From Holophaga sp. (GTDB lineage: Bacteria; Acidobacteriota; Holophagae; Holophagales; Holophagaceae), in contig JARLGP010000082.1 in the NCBI GenBank assembly GCA_031292735.1, forward strand, positions 1-15,424: 15,424 nt of DNA, given 5' to 3'. The position numbers were made by a program, and so were the translations under genes. Each line of letters opens with the position of its first letter. Positions within the stretch are counted from its first letter, which is position 1. Under the pieces are notes generated by a model that saw only the letters and a program-made list of their open reading frames with translations, searched no databases and was not told the DNA's origin. Shown one piece after another: positions 1-7,098 of this stretch.

Positions 1-306
1 CTCACCGATCACCTGCTCCGGGGCCTGCTGGCCCTGCCCGGGGTGGCGGCGCCCGGCCCCGGGCCCGGAACGGCGCGGGCCCCGGTGGTCTCCATCACCG
101 TGGCCGGCCGCGACCTGGGCGAGCTGGCCCTGGAACTGGACCGCCGGGACATCGCGGCGCGGGCCGGGCTGCACTGCGCCCCCGCCGCCCACCGCAGCAT
201 CGGCACCTTCGCCGGGGGCGGAACCCTGCGCTTCTCCCCGGGCTGCTTCACCACCGAAGCGGAGATCGACCAGCTGCTCGACACCCTGGAGGTTATCCTC
301 GCATGA
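1..306 (+). CDS. Class V aminotransferase / cysteine desulfurase-like protein, C-terminal part (gene enters from left edge)
   Basis: This is the last 101 codons of a PLP-dependent class V aminotransferase-fold protein; the start lies before base 1, so the GTG at 43 should not be taken as the true start. The stop is TGA at 304-306. The segment RAGLHCAPAAHRSIGT matches the loop that carries the catalytic cysteine in SufS/CsdA-type cysteine desulfurases and selenocysteine lyases, and it is followed by the usual GTLRFSPGCF and 'EEID-like' C-terminal helix (EAEIDQLLDTLEVI). Such enzymes pull sulfur from cysteine or selenium from selenocysteine and hold it as a persulfide or selenide. Its ATGA overlap with selD implies one transcript and suggests a role in supplying Se to SelD. 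The PLP lysine is outside the window, so the exact subfamily cannot be fixed. Confidence 0.85.
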   Translation, partial: LTDHLLRGLLALPGVAAPGPGPGTARAPVVSITVAGRDLGELALELDRRDIAARAGLHCAPAAHRSIGTFAGGGTLRFSPGCFTTEAEIDQLLDTLEVILA

Positions 307-1343
307 ACGATTCCCCCGCCCTCACCCAGTACACCCGGTTCTCCGGCTGCGGCGCCAAGCTGGGCCCCGGCGTGCTGGAAGAAGCCCTGTGCGGCCTGGT
401 CCAGCCGGCCTATCCGGAACTGCTGGCCGATTTCTCCGGCAGCGAGGACGCCGGCCTGTTCCGCCTGGGGCCCCACCAGGCGCTGGTGCAGACCGTGGAC
501 TTCTTCCCGCCCATCGTGGACGATCCCCGGCTGTTCGGCCGGATCGCCGCGGCCAACGCCCTCTCCGACCTCTACGCCATGGGCGCCCGGCCCATCACCG
601 CCCTGGCCCTGGTGTGCCACCCGCTCAAGCAGCTGGGCATGGCGCCGCTCAAGGCCATGCTGGCCGGCGGCCTGGAGGCGCTCGCCGAGGCCGGCTGCGC
701 CCTGCTGGGCGGGCACAGCATCGAGGACCCCGAACCCAAGCTGGGCTACGCGGTCACCGGCCTGGTGGACCCGGCCAAGGCCTGGCGCAACAATACCCTG
801 GAACCCTCGGCCCGGATCCTCCTCACCAAGCCGCTGGGCACCGGGCTGGTGAACATGGCCCTGCGCGCGGAGTGCGCCCTGCCCGAATCGCAGGCCGCCG
901 CGCACCGCTCCATGGCCACCCTCAACAAGGCCGCGGCGGAGGTACTGGCCGGCTTCCCGGTCATGGCCTGCACCGATGTCACCGGCTTCGGCCTGGCCGG
1001 CCACGCGGCGGAGATGGCCATGGGCACCCAGTGCGGCCTGCGGCTGTTCTACCGGGACCTGCCGCTGCTGCCCGGGGTGCTGGACTACGTGGCCCAGGGC
1101 CTGGTGCCCGAGGGCACCCGGCGCAACCGGGCCGGCCGGCTCCGCTTCATCCGCAACGCCCAGGCGGTGCCGGCCATCGCCCTGGACCTGCTGTTCGACC
1201 CCCAGACCTCCGGCGGCCTGCTGGCCGCCCTGCCCGCCGCGGTGACCGACCAGGCCCTGGCCGCGCTCCATGCCGCCGGGGTGGACGCCTGGTGCGTGGG
1301 CGAAAGCGGCGGCCCGGCGGGGTTCGTGGAGATCGTGCTGTGA
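303..1343 (+). CDS. selD: Selenophosphate synthetase (selenide, water dikinase)
   Basis: The 346-residue protein is the length of E. coli SelD. SelD makes selenophosphate, the activated Se donor for selenocysteine, selenouridine and labile Se cofactors, from selenide and ATP. The N-terminal catalytic motif is present as SGCGAKLGPG with Cys16 and Lys19, aligning with the essential Cys17/Lys20 of E. coli; the second, non-essential cysteine of CGCK is Ala here. TVDFFPPIVDDP (64-75) with the metal-binding Asp66, ANALSDLYAMG (84-94) and GGHSIEDPEPK (136-146) are the AIRS-like ATP/Mg signatures, and FDPQTSGG marks the C-terminal domain. The active site uses Cys, not selenocysteine. The ATG overlaps the upstream stop by four bases, with GGAGG at 288-292 inside the preceding gene. 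It is coupled to the next gene by TGATG. Confidence 0.96.
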   Translation: MNDSPALTQYTRFSGCGAKLGPGVLEEALCGLVQPAYPELLADFSGSEDAGLFRLGPHQALVQTVDFFPPIVDDPRLFGRIAAANALSDLYAMGARPITALALVCHPLKQLGMAPLKAMLAGGLEALAEAGCALLGGHSIEDPEPKLGYAVTGLVDPAKAWRNNTLEPSARILLTKPLGTGLVNMALRAECALPESQAAAHRSMATLNKAAAEVLAGFPVMACTDVTGFGLAGHAAEMAMGTQCGLRLFYRDLPLLPGVLDYVAQGLVPEGTRRNRAGRLRFIRNAQAVPAIALDLLFDPQTSGGLLAALPAAVTDQALAALHAAGVDAWCVGESGGPAGFVEIVL

Positions 1344-1621
1344 TGGACTTCATCGCCACCTTCGCCTCCAGCCACGCCGCCCTGCGGGCCGAACAGGCCT
1401 GCCTGGGCGAGGCGCTGCCGGTGGAACTCATCCCCGTGCCCCGGCAGATCCACAGCGACTGCGGGTTCTGCCTGCTGGTGGACGGCGGCCCGGACCCGGC
1501 TGAGACGGCGCGCCGGCTGGATCGGCTGCGGTCCGGCGGCGCCCGGGAACTGTGGCGGATCACCGAAACCCAAACCGATCCTTCTTCCCGAAAGGTGAAA
1601 AGCTATGAACGAATCCCTTAG
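1343..1621 (+). CDS. DUF3343 putative Se/S carrier protein
   Basis: This is a 92-residue small protein starting at the ATG of the TGATG junction with selD, so it is probably translationally coupled. The N-terminus MDFIATFASSHAALRAEQ, then ELIPVPRQI followed by SDCGFCLLV (Cys40 and Cys43), matches the DUF3343 family, whose members have a conserved SxCG-type cysteine and are described as putative Se/S carriers next to selD and yedF. The cysteines would be suited to holding a persulfide or selenide between the desulfurase-like protein and SelD, but this role is predicted rather than shown for the family as far as I know. The last 17 bases overlap the start of yedF, whose ribosome binding site (GAAAGGTG near 1590-1596) sits inside this gene. 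The C-terminal tail (about residues 70-92) is polar and poorly conserved in appearance. Confidence 0.85.
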   Translation: MDFIATFASSHAALRAEQACLGEALPVELIPVPRQIHSDCGFCLLVDGGPDPAETARRLDRLRSGGARELWRITETQTDPSSRKVKSYERIP

Positions 1622-2231
1622 GACCGTGGACGCCCGGGGCCAGGCCTGCCCCCAGCCGGTCATCCTCACCCGCAAGGCCTTGGCCGAAGGCGGCTTCGAG
1701 CTGCTGGAAGTGGTGGTGGACGACGACTCCTCCAAGGAGAACGTGGTGCGCTTCGCCAGCTACGCCAACTGCGTGGTGGAGTCCGTGACCGGCGAGGGCC
1801 CGGTGAGCCGCATCCTCATCCGGCCCGCCGCCGCCTCCGGTGGGCCGAGCCCGGCCCGGGTGTTCGCCCCGGCGGAACCCGCCGCGGCGGAGTCGGCGGC
1901 CGCAACCACCGTGTTCATCGCCTCCGCCGGCATCGGCGGCGGGGACGAGCAGCTGGCCGCGCTGCTCATGCGCGCCTTCCTCTACACCCTCACCGAGGCC
2001 GAAGCCCTGCCCGCGCGCATCATTCTCATGAATGGCGGGGTGCGCCTGGCGGTGGAGGGCTCGGAGTCCCTCGTCAACCTGCGCCGGCTGGCCGAGCGCG
2101 GGGTGGAGATCCTGGCCTGCGGCACCTGCCTGGAGTTCTACCAGCTCAAGGACGCCCTGGCGGTGGGTCGGGTCTCCAACATGTACGAGATCGCCGGCCT
2201 GCTGCTGCAGGGCAGGACCGTCCGCATCTGA
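1605..2231 (+). CDS. yedF: Selenium metabolism protein YedF (TusA-like + DsrE-like)
   Basis: The 208-residue protein has two domains. Residues 5-75 are a TusA/SirA-like sulfur-carrier domain with the defining CPQP motif (Cys15) in VDARGQACPQPVI. After an Ala/Pro linker (about 76-100), residues 101-208 form a DsrE-like domain with the family-typical LACGTCLEFY (Cys172, Cys175) and a C-terminal SNMYEIAGLL segment. This fused architecture is the YedF family that co-occurs with SelD in organisms that use selenium, including those with labile-Se molybdenum hydroxylases; it probably relays Se or S through its cysteines. The start at 1605 has a good upstream GAAAGGTGAAA. It is the last gene of the run and is followed by a GC-rich hairpin. 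No other selenium genes are visible downstream. Confidence 0.92.
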   Translation: MNESLRTVDARGQACPQPVILTRKALAEGGFELLEVVVDDDSSKENVVRFASYANCVVESVTGEGPVSRILIRPAAASGGPSPARVFAPAEPAAAESAAATTVFIASAGIGGGDEQLAALLMRAFLYTLTEAEALPARIILMNGGVRLAVEGSESLVNLRRLAERGVEILACGTCLEFYQLKDALAVGRVSNMYEIAGLLLQGRTVRI

Positions 2232-2236
2232 AAAAG

Positions 2237-2262
2237 CAGGGCGCCCCCTGGGGGGCGCCCTG
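2237..2262. terminator. Bidirectional intrinsic terminator between yedF and the peroxiredoxin gene
   Basis: The arms CAGGGCGCCCC and GGGGCGCCCTG form an 11-bp perfect stem with a four-base loop, sitting between two convergent genes. On the minus strand the stem is followed by CTTTTT (complement of 2231-2236), a classic rho-independent terminator for the peroxiredoxin gene. On the plus strand the run after the stem is TCCGTTCC, so termination of the selenium operon would rely on stem strength more than on a U tract. Confidence 0.85.
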
Positions 2263-2279
2263 TCCGTTCCGCTGCCGGC

Positions 2280-2864
2280 TTAGCGGGAGGCCACGTAGGC
2301 CTTCAGCCCGTCGGAAGTGGCCTTCATGGCCTTCTCGCCCTTCTTCCAGTTGGCCGGGCAGACTTCGCCGTGCTTTTCCGTGAAGTCCACCGCGTCGAGC
2401 ACCCGCAGCACTTCGTCCACATTGCGGCCCAGGCTGTTGTCGTTCACGGTGATGTGCTTGAGGATCCCCTTCTCGTTGACGATGAACAGGCCGCGCAGGG
2501 CGACGCCGCCGGGCAGCAGCACCCCGTAGTCGGCGGCGATGGTCTTGGTCAGGTCGGAGACCAGGGGGAAGCTGACGCCCTTGATGCCGCCCTCCTTGCG
2601 CTCGGTGTTGGCCCAGGCGAGGTGGCTGAACTGGGAATCCACGGATACGCCGATCACCACGGTGTTGCGCTCCTTGAACGCGTCGATGGCGTCGGAGAAG
2701 GCCAGGATCTCGGTGGGGCAGACAAAGGTGAAGTCCATGGGATAGAAGAACAGCACCACCTTCTTGCCCTCGAACTGGGACAAGGTGAAGTTTTCGACAA
2801 ACTGCCCGTTCACCAAGGCGGTGGCCTTGAAGTCAGGGGCGGGAGAGGTTACGAAAGCAGCCAT
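2280..2864 (-). CDS. 2-Cys peroxiredoxin (AhpC/Prx1 type)
   Basis: The protein has 194 residues, the normal length of the AhpC/Prx1 family, which reduces H2O2, organic hydroperoxides and peroxynitrite in the cytoplasm. The peroxidatic cysteine is Cys49 in PMDFTFVCPTE, with the conserved Pro42, Thr46 and a downstream Arg in VALRGLF. The resolving cysteine is Cys169 in GEVCPANWKKGE. The C-terminus ends LKAYVASR with no YF motif, which usually goes with enzymes resistant to over-oxidation. The ATG at 2862-2864 is preceded by TGGAGG on the minus strand, supporting this start. It is divergent from the PLP-lyase gene across a 274-base intergenic region and convergent with yedF. Which reductase (AhpF, AhpD or thioredoxin) serves it is not visible here. 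Confidence 0.95.
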   Translation of the reverse strand: MAAFVTSPAPDFKATALVNGQFVENFTLSQFEGKKVVLFFYPMDFTFVCPTEILAFSDAIDAFKERNTVVIGVSVDSQFSHLAWANTERKEGGIKGVSFPLVSDLTKTIAADYGVLLPGGVALRGLFIVNEKGILKHITVNDNSLGRNVDEVLRVLDAVDFTEKHGEVCPANWKKGEKAMKATSDGLKAYVASR

Positions 2865-2917
2865 ATGGCCTCCATGTAGTGGGTCCAGTGCTCGGAAAAC
2901 TCAGACTACGCTGCCCG

Positions 2918-2937
2918 AAAAGCTCATGCAAGCTTTT
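2918..2937. promoter_or_regulatory. 7-bp palindrome in the peroxiredoxin upstream region
   Basis: AAAAGCT and AGCTTTT form a perfect inverted repeat around CATGCA, 54-73 bases upstream of the peroxiredoxin ATG. On the minus strand it overlaps a weak promoter candidate (TTGCAT, then 17 bases, then TAGTCT), so it could be an operator for a peroxide or redox regulator. It could also form an RNA hairpin followed by T5 on the plus strand. A second, smaller palindrome (ACCGA-G-TCGGT, 2942-2952) lies beside it. No known regulator motif is recognised. Confidence 0.35.
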
Positions 2938-3017
2938 TCCGACCGAGTCGGTAAAGATTTGCCTGCATCGCAGTTATTTCGTTGATCTGAATGGGCATAA
3001 ACCGGGCCGTCACGGAC

Positions 3018-3046
3018 TTGACATCGAAATTTAAAATCCATGAATT
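3018..3046 (+). promoter_or_regulatory. Candidate sigma70-type promoter of the PLP-lyase gene
   Basis: A perfect -35 hexamer TTGACA (3018-3023) is followed after 17 bases by TGAATT (3041-3046), a weak -10 that keeps the first T, the A and the last T. Transcription would start near 3053, leaving a leader of about 86 bases and excluding the upstream in-frame ATG at 3040 as the translation start. The surrounding 3024-3050 is AT-rich, in contrast to the genes. Confidence 0.45.
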
Positions 3047-3053
3047 TTACAAA

Positions 3054-3119
3054 CGGTTCAAATGATGTGACGCAACGCACCTCGTGGGCCCCGGCGAGCC
3101 GTGATAATGGGCTCAACCG
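3054..3119 (+). other. Potentially folded 5' leader of the PLP-lyase gene
   Basis: CGGTT (3054-3058) is complementary to AACCG (3115-3119) and would close a domain beginning at the predicted transcript start. Inside it, GAGCC (3096-3100) pairs with GGCTC (3110-3114), abutting the closing helix. CTCG (3081-3084) could instead pair with CGAG (3095-3098); the two options share bases 3096-3098 and exclude each other. It matches no riboswitch class I can recognise, and 5-bp helices can arise by chance. Confidence 0.25.
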
Positions 3120-3138
3120 CAAAAGATCGGAGCTAAAT

Positions 3139-4389
3139 ATGGTTTTACGCAGCGAAAAGACCATCAAGCCGCAGACCGCAATCTTTTCCAAGGGCTATGA
3201 CCCCCAGCGGTCGGAAGGCGCGGCGGTGCCGCCGGTGTTCCGGACCTCCACCTTCATCTTCAAGACCGCAGCGGAAGGCAAGCGGGCCTTCGAGATCGCC
3301 TACGGCCTGGATCCGATCAAGGCGGGGGAAAGCCCGGCGCTCATCTACACCCGGGTGAACAACCCCAACAGCGAGATCCTGGAAGAGAAGATCACCGCCT
3401 GGGACGGAGCCGAATCGGCCGCCCTGTTCTCTTCGGGCATGGGCGCCATCTCCGGCACCTGTCTGGCCTTCCTGCGGCCCGGTGATTCCGTCCTGTTCGC
3501 CGACCCGGTCTACGGCGGCACCGAGTACCTGTTCCGCCACCTGCTGCCCGCGTTCAACATCCAGGCCATCCCGTTCCCGGCCGGCGGCACCAAGGAACAG
3601 ATGGAACAGGTTCTGGCGGCCAACCCTTCGGTGAAGATCATCTACCTGGAAGGGGCGGCCAACCCCACCAACATCATCTCCGACATCCCGGCGGCCCGGC
3701 AGCTGGCCGACGCCTATTCCACCCCGGACAAGAAGATCCTGGTGATCGTCGACAACACCTTCATGGGGCCCATCTTCTGCAAGCCGCTGCAGCACGGCGC
3801 CGACATCCTGCTCTACTCGGCCACCAAGTTCTTCGGCGGCCACTCCGACCTGGTGGCGGGCATCGCCATGGGCAGCGCGGCGCTGATGGGCCAGGTCAAG
3901 GTGATGCGCACCATCCTGGGCTCCAACTCCGACCCCGATACCGCCTGGCTGCTGCACCGCTCCCTGGGCACCCTGCAGCTCCGCATGGAAAAGCAGCAGG
4001 AAAGCACCCTGCGCATCGTGGACTTCCTGCGCTCCAGCCCCAAGGTGGCGTCGGTGGCCTACCCCGGCTGCCCGTCCATGGGCGCGGACCAGGTGGCCCT
4101 GTGGAAGCGCCAGTGCACCGGCAGCGGCAGCCTGGTCTCGTTCTGCGTGAAGGGCGGGGAGGCCGAGGCCTTCCGGGTGCTGGACGCCATCCGCCACATC
4201 AAGATGGCGGTGAGCCTGGGCGGCATCGAAAGCCTGATCGAGCACCCCTCCACCATGACCCACTCCGACATGACCGCCGAAGAGAAGCAGCACACCGGCA
4301 TCACCGAGAACATGCTGCGCCTCTCGGTGGGCCTGGAGGACACCGATGATCTCATCGAGGACCTCCGGCAGGCCCTGGAAACCATCTGA
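3139..4389 (+). CDS. Cys/Met metabolism PLP-dependent enzyme (cystathionine gamma-synthase / methionine gamma-lyase family)
   Basis: The 416-residue start at 3139 is chosen because GGAG (3129-3132) lies six bases upstream; an in-frame ATG at 3040 would fall before the predicted transcript start. The fold-type I PLP lysine is Lys230 in YSATKFFGGHSDLVAG, with the PLP-phosphate region SSGMGAISG near residue 97, an aspartate in VIVDNTFMGP and the C-terminal AVSLGGIESLIEHP and RLSVGLED signatures. These enzymes do gamma-replacement or elimination on homoserine esters, cystathionine or methionine. Overall it looks close to methionine gamma-lyase, but the YGCT motif that carries that enzyme's Cys116 reads YGGT (Tyr125-Thr128), so cystathionine synthase or lyase activity, or another gamma-elimination, is equally possible. 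It appears monocistronic, with its own terminator. Confidence 0.9.
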   Translation: MVLRSEKTIKPQTAIFSKGYDPQRSEGAAVPPVFRTSTFIFKTAAEGKRAFEIAYGLDPIKAGESPALIYTRVNNPNSEILEEKITAWDGAESAALFSSGMGAISGTCLAFLRPGDSVLFADPVYGGTEYLFRHLLPAFNIQAIPFPAGGTKEQMEQVLAANPSVKIIYLEGAANPTNIISDIPAARQLADAYSTPDKKILVIVDNTFMGPIFCKPLQHGADILLYSATKFFGGHSDLVAGIAMGSAALMGQVKVMRTILGSNSDPDTAWLLHRSLGTLQLRMEKQQESTLRIVDFLRSSPKVASVAYPGCPSMGADQVALWKRQCTGSGSLVSFCVKGGEAEAFRVLDAIRHIKMAVSLGGIESLIEHPSTMTHSDMTAEEKQHTGITENMLRLSVGLEDTDDLIEDLRQALETI

Positions 4390-4408
4390 CGGTCCCCTCG
4401 CACAAAAA

Positions 4409-4436
4409 GGCACCCCGAAAGGGGTGCCAGTTTGTT
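4409..4436. terminator. Bidirectional intrinsic terminator with GAAA tetraloop
   Basis: GGCACCCC (4409-4416), loop GAAA, GGGGTGCC (4421-4428) form a perfect 8-bp stem. The plus strand continues AGTTTGTTT, ending the PLP-lyase transcript 20 bases after its stop. The minus strand continues directly into TTTTT, so it can also end the convergent kinase transcript. Confidence 0.9.
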
Positions 4437-4587
4437 TGGGGGTCTCACCAGAAGATGGATTCCGGAAATCCGTTTCTGGGGAAGGGGCCCACGCATAGGT
4501 GGCCCCGCGCTTTGGGTGCTACAGACTGTTTGTCTACCCATGGCCAAGCATAGGCTCTGGGGCGGGCGCCACAAGGGGAGCCCGAAA
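4437..4587. other. Non-coding stretch between PLP-lyase and kinase genes
   Basis: This is 151 bases with no convincing gene. Several short inverted repeats are visible: GGGGCC/GGCCCC-type arms around 4480-4506 (a bulged hairpin around CGCATA), AGAC/GTCT around TGTTT near 4524-4536, and a near-palindrome GGATTCCGGAAATCC near 4456-4470. It would be the 3' untranslated region of the kinase mRNA, since that transcript's likely terminator is at 4409-4428. No known RNA family is recognised. Confidence 0.35.
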
Positions 4588-7098
4588 TCATTTTTCCAGG
4601 GCGGCGCGCAGGCGGGCCACGTCCAGGTCCGCGGGGTTGAGCCGCATGGACCAGCGCAGGTGCTCCTGGGCCCGGCCGATGAGCCATTTGCGGTTGCCCG
4701 GCTGGTTCTTGGCTTCGAGCACCTGGCTCAGGCCGTGCAGGGCATGGGCGGCGGCGGAGGTGGGCCGGCCTTCCAGGGCGCGCGTGAGCAGGGCCTGGGC
4801 CTGCTGGATGCTGGCCGAGGCGTCGATCCGGTGGCGGGTCTCCCACTCCGCGCGGATCAGCAAGGCCTTGGCGGCGATTTCGCTGGCGTTGCAGCCGCCC
4901 TGCTGCTGGGCCAGCGGCGTGAAGCGGGCCACCACGGTCTCCACCATGGGCCGGGGATCCCGGCCCCGGGCGGCCTCGAACCGGGCCTGGAAGTTCAGCA
5001 GGTCGCCCTGGAAGTCCCGGAACCGGGTGGCGGTGTGGCCCGGATCCTTCAAGGCTTCGGTGAGCGACGGGGCGGGGTCTTCGCCCCGTTGGAAATCCCG
5101 CTCCGCCTGGAGCCAGTAGAGGATGAGGTGGTCCATGCGCAGTTCCAGGCCGCGCGGCTCGCGGGTCTGGGCCCAGTAGAACTGCAGGGCCTGATCCAGC
5201 ACCGGGCGCGGATCCTGGCCCAGCCCCCACAGGCGCATGGCCTTCAGGGCCCGCACCTGGAGCCAGTCGCTCTGGGCGTCCTGGTTGCCCGGGTCGAGCC
5301 GCAGCGCCTGGCTGGTCTGCTGCTCCAGGTCCTCCAGGCGGCGCTGGGTGAGGTCGCCGTTTTCCAGCGCCACCGCCGCCAGGCCCAGGGCCGCGGTGGC
5401 GCTGGCGTGGTGCAGGCGCGGGTCGCTCTGGCCCTTGGCCAGGGCGCCGCGGGCCAGGTCCAGGGCCTCCCGGTAGCGGGCCTCGGCCCCGTCGCTGTCG
5501 CCGGCGTCCAGGTGCTGCCGGGCCTCCAGCGACAGGGTCCCGGAGGCCAGCACGGCGGAATCCAGGTGCCAGGGGTTGGCCTTCAGGGCCGCCTTGGCCA
5601 ACTCCAGCGCCCGGGGCTGGTCGTCCCGCAGCTGGGCGTCCAGGGCCTCCACGTATTCCCGCGGATGACCGGTCTGCATCCTGGCTTCCAGCAGGAAGTG
5701 CCCGGCCTGGGCCAGCGCCTGGGCGGCGGCCGGCGGCGGGGGCAGGCCCAGGAAGTCCGCCTGCCGGGTCAAGGCCTGGTAGGTGGACGCCTGGATCTGG
5801 GCCAGCAGGAACGCCGCGTCCGGGGTCTGGAAGCCGGCCGACCAGGCCTTCTCCAGTTCGGCCTGGGCCTGGGGCAGGTCCTGCAGCAGGAAGTGGGCCC
5901 GGCCCAGCGCGAAGTTCACCGGGCCCTCGGCTCCCGGCCCCAGCCCGGCGGCCCTGGACTGCAGGGCCGCCATGCGGGCCCGGGTGAGGGCGTCGGCGGG
6001 GCGCAGGTCATGGACCGGCAGCAGCCGTTCGTTGCGGATGCTCTGCTCCAGGCTGCTGCCCTCCAGGGCGATGGTCTGGGTCATTTCGCCATCCCGGGTG
6101 CGCCGGCGCTTCAGGAAGCCGGCCAGGGCCGGAAAGCTGCCGAACAGGCAGATGGTGACGGTCAGCACCGCCAGGAACGGGCTGTGGGCCCGGACCCAGC
6201 CCATGGCGCGGGCTCCGGGCCCGGCCCCGGAGGCCGGCTGGCCGGTGAGGGTGGACCACAGGCCCTGCAGTTCCTCCGCCAGCTCGGCGGCGGTGGCGTA
6301 GCGGTCCTGGGGGAGCGGCTCCAGGCACTTGAACAGGATGGCTTCCAGGGCCGGCGGAATGTCCGGCTCCAGCGAACGGGGGCTGGGGAAGCGCCGCTCC
6401 CGTTTCACCTTCAGCATCTCGGCGGTGGCGGTGCTCACGCAGGGGGGCCGCCCCACCAGGGTGAAGTAGAGGGTGCTGCCGATGCCGTAGACATCCGTGG
6501 GCGGGCCCACCAGGGAGCGGTCGCCGCGCACCTGCTCCGGCGCCATGTAGGCCGGGGTGCCGGTGAGGGCCAGCGGCTGGGTGACCGAGGGGCCGTCCAG
6601 GGACATGGCCAGCCCGAAATCGCAGATGTAAGGGGTCCAGCCGCGGTGTTCGTTCCACTGCAGGAGGATGTTGGAGGGCTTGATGTCCCGGTGGATGAGG
6701 TTCAGCTGGTGGGCGCCGTGCACGGCTTCCGCCACCTGGGCCAGGATGGCCACCACTTCGTCCAGCCGGAGGTCCTGGGCGGCATCCTCCAGCGTTGGGC
6801 CCCGGATCAGCTGCATGGCGATCCGCGGGGTTCCGCCGCTGGCGTCCACGTCGTAGATGCGGCAGATGTTGGGACTGTCCAGACGGGCGTGCAGCTGGGC
6901 CTCGTGCATGAACCGGATCATGGCCGCGGGCTCCAGGTGCTGGAGGATCTTCAGGGCCACCGGCCGCGCCAGGACGATGTCCCAGGCTTCATACACATCG
7001 CCCATGGCGCCGTGGCCCAGGAGTGGGCCGACGACATAACGTCCTTCCCTGCGCCCTTGAGCGTCGATCCAGGCGGGTTGGAGGAGGGACTCTGGCAA
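4588..7098 (-). CDS. Serine/threonine protein kinase with C-terminal TPR-like repeats
   Basis: The 836-residue protein has a complete Hanks-type (PknB-like) kinase domain at about 20-285: glycine loop GHGAMG (28-33), VALK Lys50, helix-C Glu66, HRDIKPSN (136-143) with catalytic Asp138, DFG (160-162) and GTPAYMAPEQ (180-189). A hydrophobic stretch (about 307-329) follows, ended by KRRR (330-333). The remaining 500 residues are Ala/Leu-rich helical repeats of TPR type (for example around 385-420 and 490-620), likely a protein-interaction module. It should phosphorylate Ser/Thr of unknown partners. The start is TTG at 7096-7098 (minus strand); no ATG or GTG precedes it in frame before the stop at 7183-7185, and a promoter candidate 27 bases away fits. 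No clear Shine-Dalgarno is seen. The gene is flanked by a terminator and an AT-rich gap, so it appears monocistronic. Confidence 0.92.
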   Translation of the reverse strand: MPESLLQPAWIDAQGRREGRYVVGPLLGHGAMGDVYEAWDIVLARPVALKILQHLEPAAMIRFMHEAQLHARLDSPNICRIYDVDASGGTPRIAMQLIRGPTLEDAAQDLRLDEVVAILAQVAEAVHGAHQLNLIHRDIKPSNILLQWNEHRGWTPYICDFGLAMSLDGPSVTQPLALTGTPAYMAPEQVRGDRSLVGPPTDVYGIGSTLYFTLVGRPPCVSTATAEMLKVKRERRFPSPRSLEPDIPPALEAILFKCLEPLPQDRYATAAELAEELQGLWSTLTGQPASGAGPGARAMGWVRAHSPFLAVLTVTICLFGSFPALAGFLKRRRTRDGEMTQTIALEGSSLEQSIRNERLLPVHDLRPADALTRARMAALQSRAAGLGPGAEGPVNFALGRAHFLLQDLPQAQAELEKAWSAGFQTPDAAFLLAQIQASTYQALTRQADFLGLPPPPAAAQALAQAGHFLLEARMQTGHPREYVEALDAQLRDDQPRALELAKAALKANPWHLDSAVLASGTLSLEARQHLDAGDSDGAEARYREALDLARGALAKGQSDPRLHHASATAALGLAAVALENGDLTQRRLEDLEQQTSQALRLDPGNQDAQSDWLQVRALKAMRLWGLGQDPRPVLDQALQFYWAQTREPRGLELRMDHLILYWLQAERDFQRGEDPAPSLTEALKDPGHTATRFRDFQGDLLNFQARFEAARGRDPRPMVETVVARFTPLAQQQGGCNASEIAAKALLIRAEWETRHRIDASASIQQAQALLTRALEGRPTSAAAHALHGLSQVLEAKNQPGNRKWLIGRAQEHLRWSMRLNPADLDVARLRAALEK

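Noticed and set aside
9..1271. Long minus-strand open frame (420 codons) over the selenium genes
   Set aside because: It is a shadow of selD: Gly/Gln/Ala-rich low-complexity protein with no family resemblance, a common effect of high GC.
389..1342. Upstream extension of the DUF3343 frame
   Set aside because: It lies over selD in another frame and is Arg/Pro/Gly-rich; only the part from ATG 1343 looks like a protein.
3040..3138. N-terminal extension of the PLP enzyme from ATG 3040
   Set aside because: The extension starts before the predicted transcript start and has no RBS, whereas ATG 3139 has GGAG at the right distance.
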